From Adiantum capillus-veneris (taxonomy: Eukaryota; Streptophyta; Polypodiopsida; Polypodiales; Pteridaceae): 64,000 bases of DNA. Under the pieces are notes generated by a model that saw only the letters and a list, made by a program, of their open reading frames with translations, searched no databases and was not told the DNA's origin. Where the stretch lies: contig CM043958.1 of assembly GCA_014529385.2 (NCBI GenBank), positions 78,296,669 through 78,360,668 of the forward strand. Reading direction: 5' to 3'. Below are positions 33,515 through 43,640 of the stretch, piece after piece. Both the position numbers and the translations under genes were made by a program. The first letter of the stretch is position 1; each line of letters opens with the position of its first letter.

Positions 33515-34974
33515 GTCCCACACAAGAAGGGCCGCTTGGTGCATAAGTTGTCTCTCTTTCTCGGGTTCTCAAGGATGTAATAGCACGCGTGTAGGCCCGC
33601 TTCATAGGAAGAGGAGACCATCACCATGACATTGCAAGGGGATGGGCCCTTGGATTTTTCACCGGGGAGGGGAATCTTTTTTGACACAGTTGCCTCCTCT
33701 ATCAAAGCCTGTCGCGAGCAGGACGAGTCCCTCTTCTTCCCCCACATTGGCCGCCATCATTGTGGTTCAAAAATCATCTTTTTTTTTTCCACTTGAGAGC
33801 CTGACCAAGTCAATGCCTCCTATTGAAAAAAAAAATTGTCAAGGCATGCTCTAGCTTGCGAATACAGTGGAGGGCAGAGAAATTCCGGCAAACACTGATG
33901 AAGGGAGAAGATATTCATCAATGTACTGCTACAGAAACTCTATACTTTTTGAAACTAGTAAAATTTATTTTATGAGGTCCCTTGTACCAAGTACGACTGT
34001 GGCCACAAGTAATTATGTACAACATTCATTTGTCACATGCAAGATGACCCAAAAAAAGAAATCACTAGAGCTATGAAAGTCGATCAAGTCCGTATACATC
34101 ATCATGTGGCTTTTACAAAATCAAGTTTTTTATCAAATTTAGTTTGTACAAGGACTTAGGTTTGGTAAAGTGTGACTTTTTGGATGCTTTGTATAAGCAA
34201 AAGCTCTACATCAATTGGGCCTTTCTTGCGACAAAAGTAAGCAAGGTTCCTAATTTTAAGGAAAATTGAATATTGCATGCACCTGAAATGTTCAAAGAAG
34301 GTTTTCCAAAGTCAGGAAAACTATGACACATGCAAGGCATCATGTAGAACAGATTATCGAACACGAACCTTGAAGTTGACAAACTCTATGATAATGTTAT
34401 TATTCTGACTTCACATATGATTGTATGTTGCAAAAGCCTCCAAAAGATTTCCAAAGTAAATTTTGGATGTAAAGGCAAGGCTTGTTGCTACTAGAATGGA
34501 ACACGTGGCAAAGATTTTCAGCATGGCCTCTTTTTTGCTAGTTAGATTGAGTTTCTATGTCATGCTTATGCTTTGACAAAGGCAAAAAATATGCTCGCTA
34601 TGGCCGACTATTTGTTCCAACTCATGAAACTAGAAAGAGTCTTTGTTTCTTCATCTCCGAGTTTTGGGGTTTGAATATTTCTTAGAGCATGGTTTCTAGG
34701 CAGTGTTTTTGCACTTGAGTTGATCAATTGTCGTGATATAAATTTCGATGCAAAGGACGGCTATTCAAGCAACTCGGTAAGAAAGTTAAATTTGTAGTTT
34801 ACAATTTTGGACTTATTAAATTTTGTAGAATTTTTTCCAAGCCAGCTTGGAAAGCAAAAGTTGCTTCAGTGGAGAAGATTTTTACAATCAAAGGAATTTT
34901 GATAGCTTTTTTTCTTGATCTATCTCTTTCAATATTGGAAAATATAAGGATTTTCTATTTGACGTATGATTTGG
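33512..34974. other. Spacer, no gene recognised
   Basis: AT-rich with short frames only. The last 20 bases (GACGTATGATTTGG) resemble the sequence just before the PPT of Element II (GACGACTATGATTTCAAG), so at least the end is the decayed 3' end of an Element II copy. Confidence 0.5.
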
Positions 34975-36424
34975 TGTCACAAAATATAATATCTAACTTT
35001 ACCAAATGATTTTCTCATATTAAATTGATCACTTAATATGGGAAAATAAAAGGGGAACAAGAGTTAGGATATATATATATATATATATATATGCTTCTAA
35101 ACCTATCTCAACAGGGGACCAAAAGGAGAAATGGTTGCATCTCAATAGGGGTCCAAAAGGAGACGGTCTACCAAAGAGTAATGTACAATAAGTGCTTCTA
35201 GATTTGCCTCAGCAAGGGACCAAGAGGAGAGATGGTTACATCTCAAAAGGGGGTCCAAACGGAGGTAGTCTATCAAAGAGCAATGTGCATCTAATGGAGC
35301 CTAAAAGACCTTAGGGTTAGCTTCATTAATGACCTCCAAAAGTTAGTGTTGAAAAGTCCTTTGACCTTACATAAGCTAGGGCTAAGTTCGAGATGGGAAT
35401 CCTACCCAAGCATGAGGTGCTAAGATGCTTAAAGTGGTTGTGTGAACCTTGCCCAAAGCTTGAGGTGATTTTTATGCTTAAATGACTAAGGTTTTTGAAA
35501 TGTTAAATTCAAAGATAAATTCTTAAGAGACATGAACGTTTCCATGCTTGATTGACTAAGTCTTGAAGCATTCAATTCAAAACAAATGACTTAAGAAGCA
35601 TAAACAAGTCCTTGAAGTATTCAATTCAACCAAATGACTTAATAAGCATAAAAGAAAAATGTTCAAATGATCCTCCACATGTGGCCCTCATGATGTGCTT
35701 CAATGCTATTGGATAGGTTTTAAAGGGGTCCAATGAGAATTTAGATACATAAAAATAAATAATTAAGTTCTTTCTCTCAAAGAGGAAAAAATGGACACAT
35801 GTCCAAATGAAATAACAAAATAATACAAGAGAGAGAAAGAGGTGTGGACCAAGCATGAGAGGGGGGCATACTCCCCCCCCCCCCCCCCCCCCCCACACAC
35901 ACGTTCTCTCATTGTGTGGACTGCAAAATGCAAGAGTCCCGTCTCCTTCTCCAAGCTTGTGGAGAAGTCGAGAGCCTACACCAACACTCTTGGCTATGGA
36001 ATGCAAATCCAACCAAGAGCCATGCTTCAATGCTTAAGCTTTCCATCTTCTTCATCTTCATTACTATGCTATTATGTTATGCTAAGCAAGAAGAGTGATG
36101 ATAAGTGAGCAACTATTTATTTCTCCTATGAATGATTCTTCTTCCTCTTCCCTACTCTCATTTCCCACTAGCTCTCTCCACCTTCGAAGGTGTTTGAGGC
36201 CTTGGAACTGAGGCTTGGGATAGTTAATGTTTTTTGCAAAGTTTATGTTATGCTCATGATGCATGAAGCTTTCCATATTCATAGCATCACCAAGGTCACA
36301 AGGAACACAAATATTGTACTGTACCAAGTCTCTCTTGATGGGAGAATCTATAATACAAACGCTTTTTGGAGGGGGGACCGGCTCCAAGTAAATCCGGTCC
36401 TCAACTATTGTCATGTTCTCTAAT
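34975..36424 (+). repeat. Element II LTR, third copy, 3'-truncated
   Basis: Starts TGTCACAAAATATAATATCT and follows the other Element II LTRs to GTCATGTTCTCTAATA. The last part of about 200 bp is missing. It carries a TA run (35071-35092), a poly-C run (35873-35894) at the place of the CA tract, and the GGAGGGGGGACCGG block near 36370. Confidence 0.85.
35873..35894. repeat. Poly-C homopolymer, 22 bases
   Basis: A run of 22 C followed by ACACACAC. At the same LTR position other copies have CTCCC(CA)n. A poly-G run on the opposite strand may form quadruplexes. Confidence 0.9.
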
Positions 36425-36454
36425 ACACTCTCAACAAGAAAGAAAGTTAAGTAC

Positions 36455-36588
36455 TTAGCTATTATCCTCTTTGGAGCTTCAACCACCATGGAAGCTCTAG
36501 GAGTGTCATTGAGTACATTTCTTTTGGGGTAAGAAAGATAACCATGTCCTCTCCACACTTAAAGCATTTATGGTTTTTACAAAGAACA
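36455..36588 (-). pseudogene. Inverted gag zinc-knuckle fragment of Element II
   Basis: The minus strand matches 23875-24010 of IIb, covering the zinc knuckle and following NDTPRAS and EAPK motifs, with the knuckle cysteines partly lost. It lies in opposite orientation to the LTR before it and the pol fragment after it, so this copy was rearranged. Confidence 0.8.
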
Positions 36589-36589
36589 A

Positions 36590-37095
36590 CATGTTTTTGA
36601 CAAGCTCAAAGAGAAGCTTATCTCTCAACTAGTCCTTATGTTTTCGGATCTCTCAAAGCCATTTGAGGTCCAATATGATGCTTGTGTTGATTGCCTTGGA
36701 GCAGTGTTGCTTCAAGAAGGGCATGCCCTAGGAAATGAGAGCCGAAGGCGCAATGTCGATGAACGGGTCTTAGGCATATACGAAAAAGAGCTTTTAGTTG
36801 TTCTACATGCCCTAGACACATGGAAGCACTATCTCTTTGGGGCTCCATTCATCCTACAAATGGATCACAAAGTTTCAAGTACTTCATGACGAAAACCAAG
36901 CTTTCCGACAAACAAATGAGGTGGGCAAATTTTCTTTCGCAATTTAGATTTCATATTTTTCGCATTGCTGGCAAGCACAATCAACTGGTCGATGCACTTT
37001 CACGACGGCCAAGGGTAAATGTGGTGTCTATAGCAACTCACAATGATCTATCTTTTTTGATAGATGAGTATGCTACTGACCAAGATTTTAAGTAG
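36590..37095 (+). pseudogene. Element II RNase H fragment, third copy
   Basis: 36638-36889 reads FSDLSKPFEVQYDACVDCLGAVLLQEG, then RVLGIYEKELLVVLHALDTWKHYLFGAPFILQMDH. After a one-base shift, 36820-37095 continues SFKYFMTKTKLSDKQMRWANFLSQF and FRIAGKHNQLVDALSRRPRVNVVSIATHNDL. The first two catalytic acidic residues are kept. The fragment starts abruptly in the RT-RNase H joint (FDKLKEKLISQL). Confidence 0.88.
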
Positions 37096-37955
37096 GTAAT
37101 TACAGCCTTTGCATTAGGAAAGAAAAAAAGAACCATTTACCTTGAAGGATAATTATTGTCCAAACGGCAATAGGCTATGTTTTACTTACCCGTACAATAA
37201 GAAAGTCATGTATGAATCCCATGCTTCTCCTTATCTGGGGCAAAGAAGGATTCCATAATCTACTCTTCAATGAGTAGAAATGTATTTCTGTTGGCTACCA
37301 TGAAAAGTAAACATACAAGAGTATGTTTCAAAATGCAAGGTGTACCAAAAATTCAAATTTGATCGAGGGAAGAAAATCGGATTGTTTCAGTCGACAAACT
37401 TAGCAACAAAACACACTCTATGCCTGTCAAAAAGACTATTAAGACACATCAAACGGTAACCCTCTCTAGATCTCAAATTTTCAAGTAGCATGGCTTGCCA
37501 ACATCCATAGTGTCGGACAAAGATCCTAGAATGACTAGTAATTTCTAGAAGAGTCTCTTTCAAAATCTAAGAAGTAGATTAAATTTCTTCTTCGGTGTAT
37601 CATCCTCAAACGGATGACCAAAGTGAAATAACTAATCTAACAATTCTTGAATCTACTAAAAGCCTATGTCATGGAAGTAGATCAACGTTCTTAATGAGAG
37701 AAGTACCTACCTCTTAAGGAGTATGCGTACAATGACATTGTACATACTTCTATGGGAAAAACACCTTTCGAGGTTAAAGAGGGAAGATCCAAAAGTCCCT
37801 TACTATTGAAAGTATATGAGAAGATCTTCGCTGTTGATGAATATAGCCGAGACTTACAAGAATCTTTTCCAAAGAGTAAAAGGGGTTATATCCATCTTAA
37901 AGCAAAGGCAAAAAGAGTTGCTGCTAATAAGCACAGAAGAGCCTTAACCTTTAAG
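37096..37955 (+). pseudogene. Element II integrase fragment, third copy
   Basis: Decayed: YESHASPYLGQRRI of the zinc module, KCKVYQK, then VSDKDPRMTSNF and HPQTDDQSEITNL-like core pieces in several frames. The first Asp region (SMDF) is deleted near 37390. 37752-37950 is open again (FEVKEGRSKSPLLLKVYEKIF, VDEYSRDLQESF). Similarity to IIb stops near 37952, about 570 bp before the zinc-finger start codon. Confidence 0.8.
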
Positions 37956-37977
37956 GCTTGCTACGTGAAAAGTGTGT

Positions 37978-37983
37978 CACGTG
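37978..37983. promoter_or_regulatory. G-box (CACGTG)
   Basis: A palindromic CACGTG core in the context TCACGTGCC, about 540 bp upstream of the zinc-finger start codon. G-boxes are bound by plant bZIP and bHLH factors; use here is not proven. Confidence 0.4.
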
Positions 37984-38104
37984 CCAAGGGGGCGGGGGGA
38001 AGAGGAGAATCCCTCCCCCTTTTACACTCGTATAGATTTTGGAAGCTTTCACAAATTTCAAAGGTATTGTGGTGATTTTACTTAAAGGAAAATAGTTTAT
38101 CTTT

Positions 38105-38117
38105 AACTAAATTATAA
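38105..38117. repeat. 13-bp target duplication of the SINE-like insert, left
   Basis: AACTAAATTATAA, exactly repeated at 38221-38233. Confidence 0.8.
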
Positions 38118-38220
38118 CTTTGTGGGTAAGAGGCTTTAAGCGTGGTCGCTATGGTTCAATCCTTGGGACACGTGGGTGTGGGTGCAATCCCATAAAAGTA
38201 GGCATCGTATTGAAAAGAAA
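38118..38220 (+). mobile_element. Short SINE-like element with tRNA-type promoter boxes
   Basis: A 103-bp segment flanked by a perfect 13-bp duplication AACTAAATTATAA (38105-38117 and 38221-38233). It contains an A-box-like TGGGTAAGAGG (near 38122) and a B box GGTTCAATCC (38153-38162), spaced as in tRNA-derived SINEs, and ends in an A-rich tail (ATTGAAAAGAAA). Long target duplications and pol III boxes are SINE hallmarks. It carries a CACGTG at 38169-38174. It lies about 300 bp upstream of the zinc-finger coding sequence. The short body is unusual. Confidence 0.72.
38169..38174. promoter_or_regulatory. G-box inside the SINE-like insert
   Basis: CACGTG in the context GACACGTGGGTG. It was probably brought in by the insert. 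About 350 bp upstream of the start codon. Confidence 0.4.
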
Positions 38221-38233
38221 AACTAAATTATAA
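38221..38233. repeat. 13-bp target duplication of the SINE-like insert, right
   Basis: AACTAAATTATAA, identical to 38105-38117. Confidence 0.8.
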
Positions 38234-38395
38234 ATTTCCACCAAGATGTGCCATACGCGCCCAAACTCAGGCGGCTTCAAACATTCAACCAATATACAAA
38301 CTCTCACCTGCTTTAACTGCCCTCTCTTACGCCACCTCCACCTCCTCACCTCGTCACTAATTGTGTAAGGATCGTGCTCCTCACTGTACGCTTAT

Positions 38396-38403
38396 TATAA
38401 AAG
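38396..38403 (+). promoter_or_regulatory. TATA box of the zinc-finger gene
   Basis: TATAAAAG, a strong plant TATA box, lies 117 bp before the start codon at 38520. Transcription would start near 38425-38435, giving a 5' UTR of about 90 bases. The two-codon frame ATG GCG TGA at 38424-38432 lies at or before that start, so it may not be in the mRNA. Confidence 0.7.
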
Positions 38404-38519
38404 TTGAGACAAAAATAAAGGGGATGGCGTGATTGCAAAGCCATATTCCTTCTCCCGTTCACACAACACCCCTACTCCTCCAGGCTCCTCGTCCTAGTAG
38501 CAGCTGGGGCGCTCATCTC

Positions 38520-39329
38520 ATGTCCAGTGTGGATGACGATGAAGAGCTCTCTCCCAGGCACAAGCGCTTAAGAGAGCTGTCTCATGATCATCATATAGAT
38601 ACGCCACCATGGGCAGCAGAGGCCGAGACCGATACGAGACAGCCTCAAGCAAGCCAGGGGTGCATTTCACAGCACGAATCCCGTTTGCACCAACGCGCCG
38701 ATGTATTGCCGAGCAAGCTCCCGGTCGGCCCCAGCACCAGCCCCGTCGAAGAAGAAAACAAAGCTTTTGGTAGGCCAGGCCGTGTAGGCACCTCGTTGAA
38801 GCTTTTTGGTGTGGAGATGACAGCTAACGTCAATGAGGCAGAATTAGGGGGAAGAAAAGAGGAGGTTGAGGAGGAAGAGCAGGATGAGGCAAGGCCCGGC
38901 ATGGGCAACAGTGGTGGATCGATGACGATGGCTGGTAGCGGCGGCAGCGAGGCAGGGAGCACGCGATTGTTCGAATGCCAATTCTGCAGGCGGAAATTCG
39001 GCAGCTCGCAAGCGTTAGGGGGGCATCAGAATGCGCACAAGCGGGAGCGGCAGGTGGCGAGGCGAGAGAGGATGCAGGCAGCAGCGGCTGCGGCGGTGGG
39101 GCCAATGGAAGCAGCGGTATTGCGGCAGCTACAGGGGCACAGAATGCCGGCGTCCACGTTTCTGATACCACATTCTGTGCCACTTCAACAGTATCAGGGT
39201 GGGGCAGTTTATGTTCACACGATGGGCGGCCTAGGGCGTCCGGCCATTGGCTCGCCGGTGCCGCCTCCCCCTGCTCTTGGCGACCCCTCGGTCCACCTCC
39301 ACCTCAGCCTTGGGCGTCACCCTCATTAA
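38520..39329 (+). CDS. QALGGH-type C2H2 zinc-finger transcriptional repressor (GIS/ZFP5/6/8-like)
   Basis: An intronless 269-aa nuclear protein. The ATG at 38520 is the first in frame; the open frame extends upstream to 38433 but has no ATG there and is closed by TGA at 38430. Order: acidic start and a basic patch RHKRLRE (13-19, possible nuclear signal), LKLFG motif (93-97), acidic run [10 protein letters not shown], one C2H2 finger with CQFC at 153-156 and the plant-specific QALGGH core plus HQNAH, a basic tail [13 protein letters not shown], an Ala run, and C-terminal LHLSL (260-264), an EAR repression motif. LKLFG plus one finger plus EAR is the layout of the GIS/ZFP5/6/8 group, which in Arabidopsis controls trichome and root-hair development. 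The role in this plant is inferred. It is the only intact host gene seen and is more GC-rich than its flanks. Confidence 0.93.
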   Translation: MSSVDDDEELSPRHKRLRELSHDHHIDTPPWAAEAETDTRQPQASQGCISQHESRLHQRADVLPSKLPVGPSTSPVEEENKAFGRPGRVGTSLKLFGVEMTANVNEAELGGRKEEVEEEEQDEARPGMGNSGGSMTMAGSGGSEAGSTRLFECQFCRRKFGSSQALGGHQNAHKRERQVARRERMQAAAAAAVGPMEAAVLRQLQGHRMPASTFLIPHSVPLQQYQGGAVYVHTMGGLGRPAIGSPVPPPPALGDPSVHLHLSLGRHPH

Positions 39330-39591
39330 CAGACAACCATTTCTTTAAATGTAAGTGTTGCATATTTCTTTGTAACAAGCTGTAGATCACTTGAAACACG
39401 TGTCACTGGCTTCTTAAACCTTAGCTTAGATTTTCAAATACTGTAGTGTAGGTATGAGCTCGCTGTGATACACTTTCACGATATGACCGTCCCTCTCTCT
39501 GACTTTAACGGCCCCCAAACACAATTCACATGTTTTAATAACTTCCACCTTCCCCATTACCCAAAAAGCAAACACGTTCAACACATTTCTA

Positions 39592-39592
<1 letters not shown>
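39330..39592 (+). other. 3' flank of the zinc-finger gene
   Basis: AT-rich sequence after the TAA-type end of the gene, expected to hold the 3' UTR. No canonical AATAAA was found close by. Confidence 0.4.
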
Positions 39593-39654
<62 letters not shown>

Positions 39655-39694
39655 ACATTATGAAGCCACAATCAACGGGGAAAATACAATCCCT

Positions 39695-39785
<91 letters not shown>
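39593..39785. repeat. Duplicated (TC)n(AC)n compound microsatellite
   Basis: Two units, each a TC run then an AC run followed by CATTATGAAGCCACAATCAA and about 30 further bases (39593-39698 and 39699-39832). The non-repeat spacer is almost identical in both, so the whole block of about 125 bp was duplicated in tandem. Confidence 0.9.
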
Positions 39786-39786
<1 letters not shown>

Positions 39787-39832
39787 TATGAAGCCACAAT
39801 CAACAGGGAAAATACAATCCCTAAAATCTTCA

Positions 39833-40514
39833 CCTCATTGGATGGTTGAACAATATAGTAGAAGTTGAAAAGCCATGTGGTGATCACTATCACTAGGATT
39901 TTGACTGTGGAAGGTAGGGCTACCATCTGATTTTCAATGCTTTGATAGGGAGAACCTTGAAATAGATAGGGTGGACAAAGTGGATGGTTGAACAATATCG
40001 TCGAAGTTGAAAGGTAGTGTGGCAATCGCCACGACCTAGAAAATGGAAACTCAAACAAAACGTAGTTAGAGAAACTATCCATAGTGGATGCAATCAAGAA
40101 TGTCCTTTTACCTATTAATAGGTTGACATTGAATCCCCACAAATGCCAACACCTTGTTTGAGAACAATATTTAGCTCGAGGATTAAAAGTACCAACCATA
40201 TCATACACATGCTCTTTAGGTAGACCCAACATGAAGGATGCACTTCCATGAGAGGAGCCTACACATGGAGGGAATGTGGCAATTTTAGTAGGTTTCCCTA
40301 AAATAGCATAGAGTTGGTCATGATTTTTTCTATGGCCTAGAAGGTTACTTCCTCATCTAGTTTGTGTAAATTAATGCTACTAATGCTCCCCAAATTCATT
40401 TTGAATGACAACCATATCACATAGATGAGAATATGCCCTCCACTAATAACTAACTAGGGGTTTTATTTTGGTTACATGCATAATAGGGATGATACAACAA
40501 ACCGGTAGAGTAGT

Positions 40515-40516
<2 letters not shown>
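39833..40516. other. Spacer, no gene recognised
   Basis: A phrase of the type GGATGGTTGAACAATAT[AC]G...AGAAGTTGAAA occurs twice (near 39838 and 39980), a weak direct repeat about 140 bp apart. No coding signal. Confidence 0.45.

Positions 40517-40567
<51 letters not shown>
40517..40567. repeat. (CT)n microsatellite
   Basis: A pure CT run of about 50 bp. Confidence 0.93.
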
Positions 40568-40569
<2 letters not shown>

Positions 40570-41084
40570 ACCACGAAGGATTGTGCTGCGTAATCTTGTA
40601 AATTCGGGCCGCCAGATTGTGTGGCTTACAATGCATGTGCCTCATGCATGATTTTCACCTCCACTCTTTGATCATATTTGAACATGTCCGTGTCATGTTG
40701 TGATGAGGCTACACGGGCCAAGGGAAGAGGTGAAGTTGCGTGCAGAAGGAGATACGGGGAAGAGACTAGGCCCAAGCGGTCATGGCAGAAGCCAATTAAA
40801 CTACCAAGTATACCTTCAGAAAGGGAATTTTTGAGGGTAACAAATGCTTGTTAGTTGCAGTTAGGGACTCAAGGCATCACTCAATTTGGGTGGTTAGTTG
40901 CGAATATTGGAGTTTGAAGTAACTCTGTTGCATGAAACATTGGTGTCACATATTATATTGTGAATTGAATAGACTACTAGGAAAGCAATTTATTTTTTAT
41001 GTACCAACATTGTATCCCTCTTTGTTGACCTGTCTAATTTCTTCACTTAACAATAATCATTTCCTAAATTTGTGGTTAAGTCAG

Positions 41085-41178
41085 GATTTAAATTAGGTTT
41101 TTTTCTTAATTCAAAATCATTGCAATTCAGCATTTGAATTAGGGTTTTTTTCTTAATTCAAAATCATTGCAATTCACG
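41085..41178 (+). repeat. Short tandem duplication, about 47 bp
   Basis: The phrase TTCTTAATTCAAAATCATTG, with its AATTAGG-T-run lead-in and CAATTCA tail, occurs twice in a row. Confidence 0.8.
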
Positions 41179-41400
41179 ATTCATGTCTTGCACGCTCTCA
41201 TAGCCTTCTCTTGATTAGATCTAACTTTATTTAATATGCTACTTGAGTTCTGACTTCTCATCCTTGAGAGCATCCAGTACATCTCCCTCCCAAAAAACAA
41301 TCTTCATACCTCAGATAACACTCCCCTTTGATTTTTGCTTGTGACAGCCCAAAAACGATGTTTTTTTGACATTTTTAGCAAGTTGGCTTCCCTGTAGTGG

Positions 41401-41424
41401 GGTTGTCATGGTACCATGACAACC
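41401..41424. repeat. 24-bp perfect palindrome
   Basis: GGTTGTCATGGT followed directly by its exact reverse complement. It could form a 12-bp hairpin or bind a dimeric protein. Confidence 0.85.
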
Positions 41425-42722
41425 ACCATTGGCCCTTGCACTGCATAAATCCCATCTAGCATAAGGAGGGGCAAGCCTAATGGCCGCAAAACTAGTGTCA
41501 GCACACATCCAACAATCTATGCCATGTAGCATTGCCTAGTAAAGGCTATCACCAACAACACCAATGCATGGCCATGTAGTGCGCATAAGTTCTAGCACAC
41601 ACAGAGTCCACATCTCCCTGAGCTCCATGAGCTCAAGGGAGTTCTTTCCCCTTTTGGATTCCTAATGAGAGGTCCCAAGTTTGTATTTATACATTTTGTT
41701 GGTGTGGATAAGCATCATGTGTGGGTTTTTCCAAATGCCACGTGACAATCTCCCCCTTTGAACCTTGTTAGTGGGTCACCGCGATCAAGCATCTACAACA
41801 TAGCTGTCTGGCATTAGCATATTGTCAATACTCAGGGAAGCGGGGCATGGAGAGTCTTTGAGGTTGTCAGTCCTTAAGAAGTGAACCTACAGAACGAAGC
41901 TATCTCCAACACTAGCAAATCTATCACTCTCCACTCAAGCAATCTGCTTATGTCTTGTCTCACTGCCCTCGATCGTTATGCCATCTCGAGACTCAAACAA
42001 AGTCCAAATGCAACGGAACTTTGGGAGGAGGTCTAAGACATTTAGGGGCACTATTCTACCAAACTTGGTTGCAATCGGGTAAGGTACCAAAATCATGATC
42101 AAGGTTTTGAAAACTACAATACAACAATCCAAAATGGTCGCCCTATGGTCTGGGAACACTCTCCTATGGTCAAGACGTTAAAAAACAACCATTAACGCAC
42201 CTAAAACATCAGATTTATCTCACACTCAAGTCATCATGGACCACAACAAAATTGAGAACGGTTACACTTAAATTAAAGAGCACAAGATAAGAAACATTAT
42301 GCAATTGTTAGGAAAAAAAAAGGATTACTAGAGCTCAAGAAAAATGGATTACAAGTCGCGTGATAGTAGCCGCTCTCAGACGTGCGCTAAAACTCTCCAA
42401 AAACTTTGATAATGATAATGATCAGTGTTCAAACTTACAAAATTAGGCTTATATGTAGGGATTCTTTTGCCACTGGATACCTTACAAGGTTCAAACTCAA
42501 AATTAGACTTTATAACTTAAATTTTACAAGAATTGGCTTAGAGATCTCTCGGTTAAAAATCATAGTTCCTCATGTTTACAAAGATTTCTTGGAAAAATAA
42601 TAATGGGACTACAAAATTGGCTGCTTTATGACAAGGTGGTTGACTAGAAGGGTGTCCGTCGAGCTGCTAACATTCACCGCTTCCTAGCCATTGCATGTCC
42701 TTGTACAAGCTTTGTCTTTCGC

Positions 42723-43640
42723 CTAATGAGCACTTGTCCTTAGTTTGAGCTCCACATCATCTTCAATAGTGGAAGGTGTCCTTTTTGAGGGCTTGGTGAT
42801 GGTTTTGAATTTCTCTATCCTTGCCACTTTATGTGCTTGGACTGTCATATCTTTGAAAGGATTGTTCATAATTGCACTTTGATAAGTAATGTGGTAGCTG
42901 GCAGATCCTTCGCCATGGGGTTGAACATGGTTGAGTCCATCTCGAAAAAGCGTGTCATGAATGCCTCCTTCAATGTTCACAAATCGTATGAGGGCAGGAA
43001 CATGACTCTTGTGTACATCCCATAATGATATTGCGGTTGGGAATCTCTGTCTCCATATTCCATGCTAAGCCCTTTATTCCTTCAAGGAACACTTACCATG
43101 GGTGCTCTGATGCTTCGATGTCCTCAAACGCGATGATGCACGTGATTATCATCTTGGCTATCTTCACCAGCATCTGGCATGTAAGGTCGGGGACATCGCG
43201 CATCTGGGTGATCATTGCTTGTAATTAAGTATGTACCATATATATGATTTTGTTGGTGGGAAATTGTTGATGGGATTTGATAAGACAGGGTAGTTGAGCA
43301 CGAATGGTCATTTTCTCTGCCAGTTGTAGTAGCTTTCCCAGGATCACCTTCTTGGAATTGGATACTAGGTGGGATCAATCTTGAGGTCCTGACTGAGGCG
43401 GTGCACCTTTAATAAATTATTCATATAATGTGTGTTCAACAATTATAAAAAAAACCCTTTACTTACATGCTTAAGGTAATAAAATGATCCTTTTCTTTCC
43501 AGAACTTATGGGTTTTTCTCTAAAATCAATTAAAAACCTCCTTTTGTTAATATAATCTTGTGAAAATTTTAAAATTTTGTCAATTAAAAATCCATTCATT
43601 TGAACCCATGTGGTAACCCATATGTCTAAGATGTGAACCC
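42723..43640 (-). pseudogene. Downstream part of an unassigned relic
   Basis: Short open pieces (42723-42980 and 43124-43378) on the same strand as the relic upstream. They may continue the same decayed protein or be a separate fragment. No family recognised. Confidence 0.35.

Larger units (their letters stand above)
40568..42700. other. Non-coding spacer with a few repeats
   Basis: Holds a tandem pair around 41085-41180 and a perfect palindrome at 41401-41424. The text near 41342 (TGTGACAGCCC) resembles an LTR start, but no partner was found. No reading frame looks real. Confidence 0.45.

Noticed and set aside
36082-36558. 158-codon minus-strand open frame
   Set aside because: It runs through the reverse of an Element II LTR and an inverted gag piece; only the gag-knuckle part is meaningful and is listed separately.
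38424-38432. Two-codon upstream frame ATG GCG TGA as a translational regulator
   Set aside because: It lies only about 20 bases after the TATA box, so it is probably at or before the transcription start. Kept only as a remark.
38433-38519. Extending the zinc-finger protein upstream to 38433
   Set aside because: That extension would begin at TTG. The first in-frame ATG is 38520, and an in-frame TGA lies at 38430-38432.
38830-39385. Long alternative frames overlapping the zinc-finger gene on both strands
   Set aside because: GC-rich sequence gives chance open frames; the protein motifs lie in one frame only.
41341-41380. LTR start (TGTGACAGCCC)
   Set aside because: No partner LTR, PBS, PPT or target duplication could be found.
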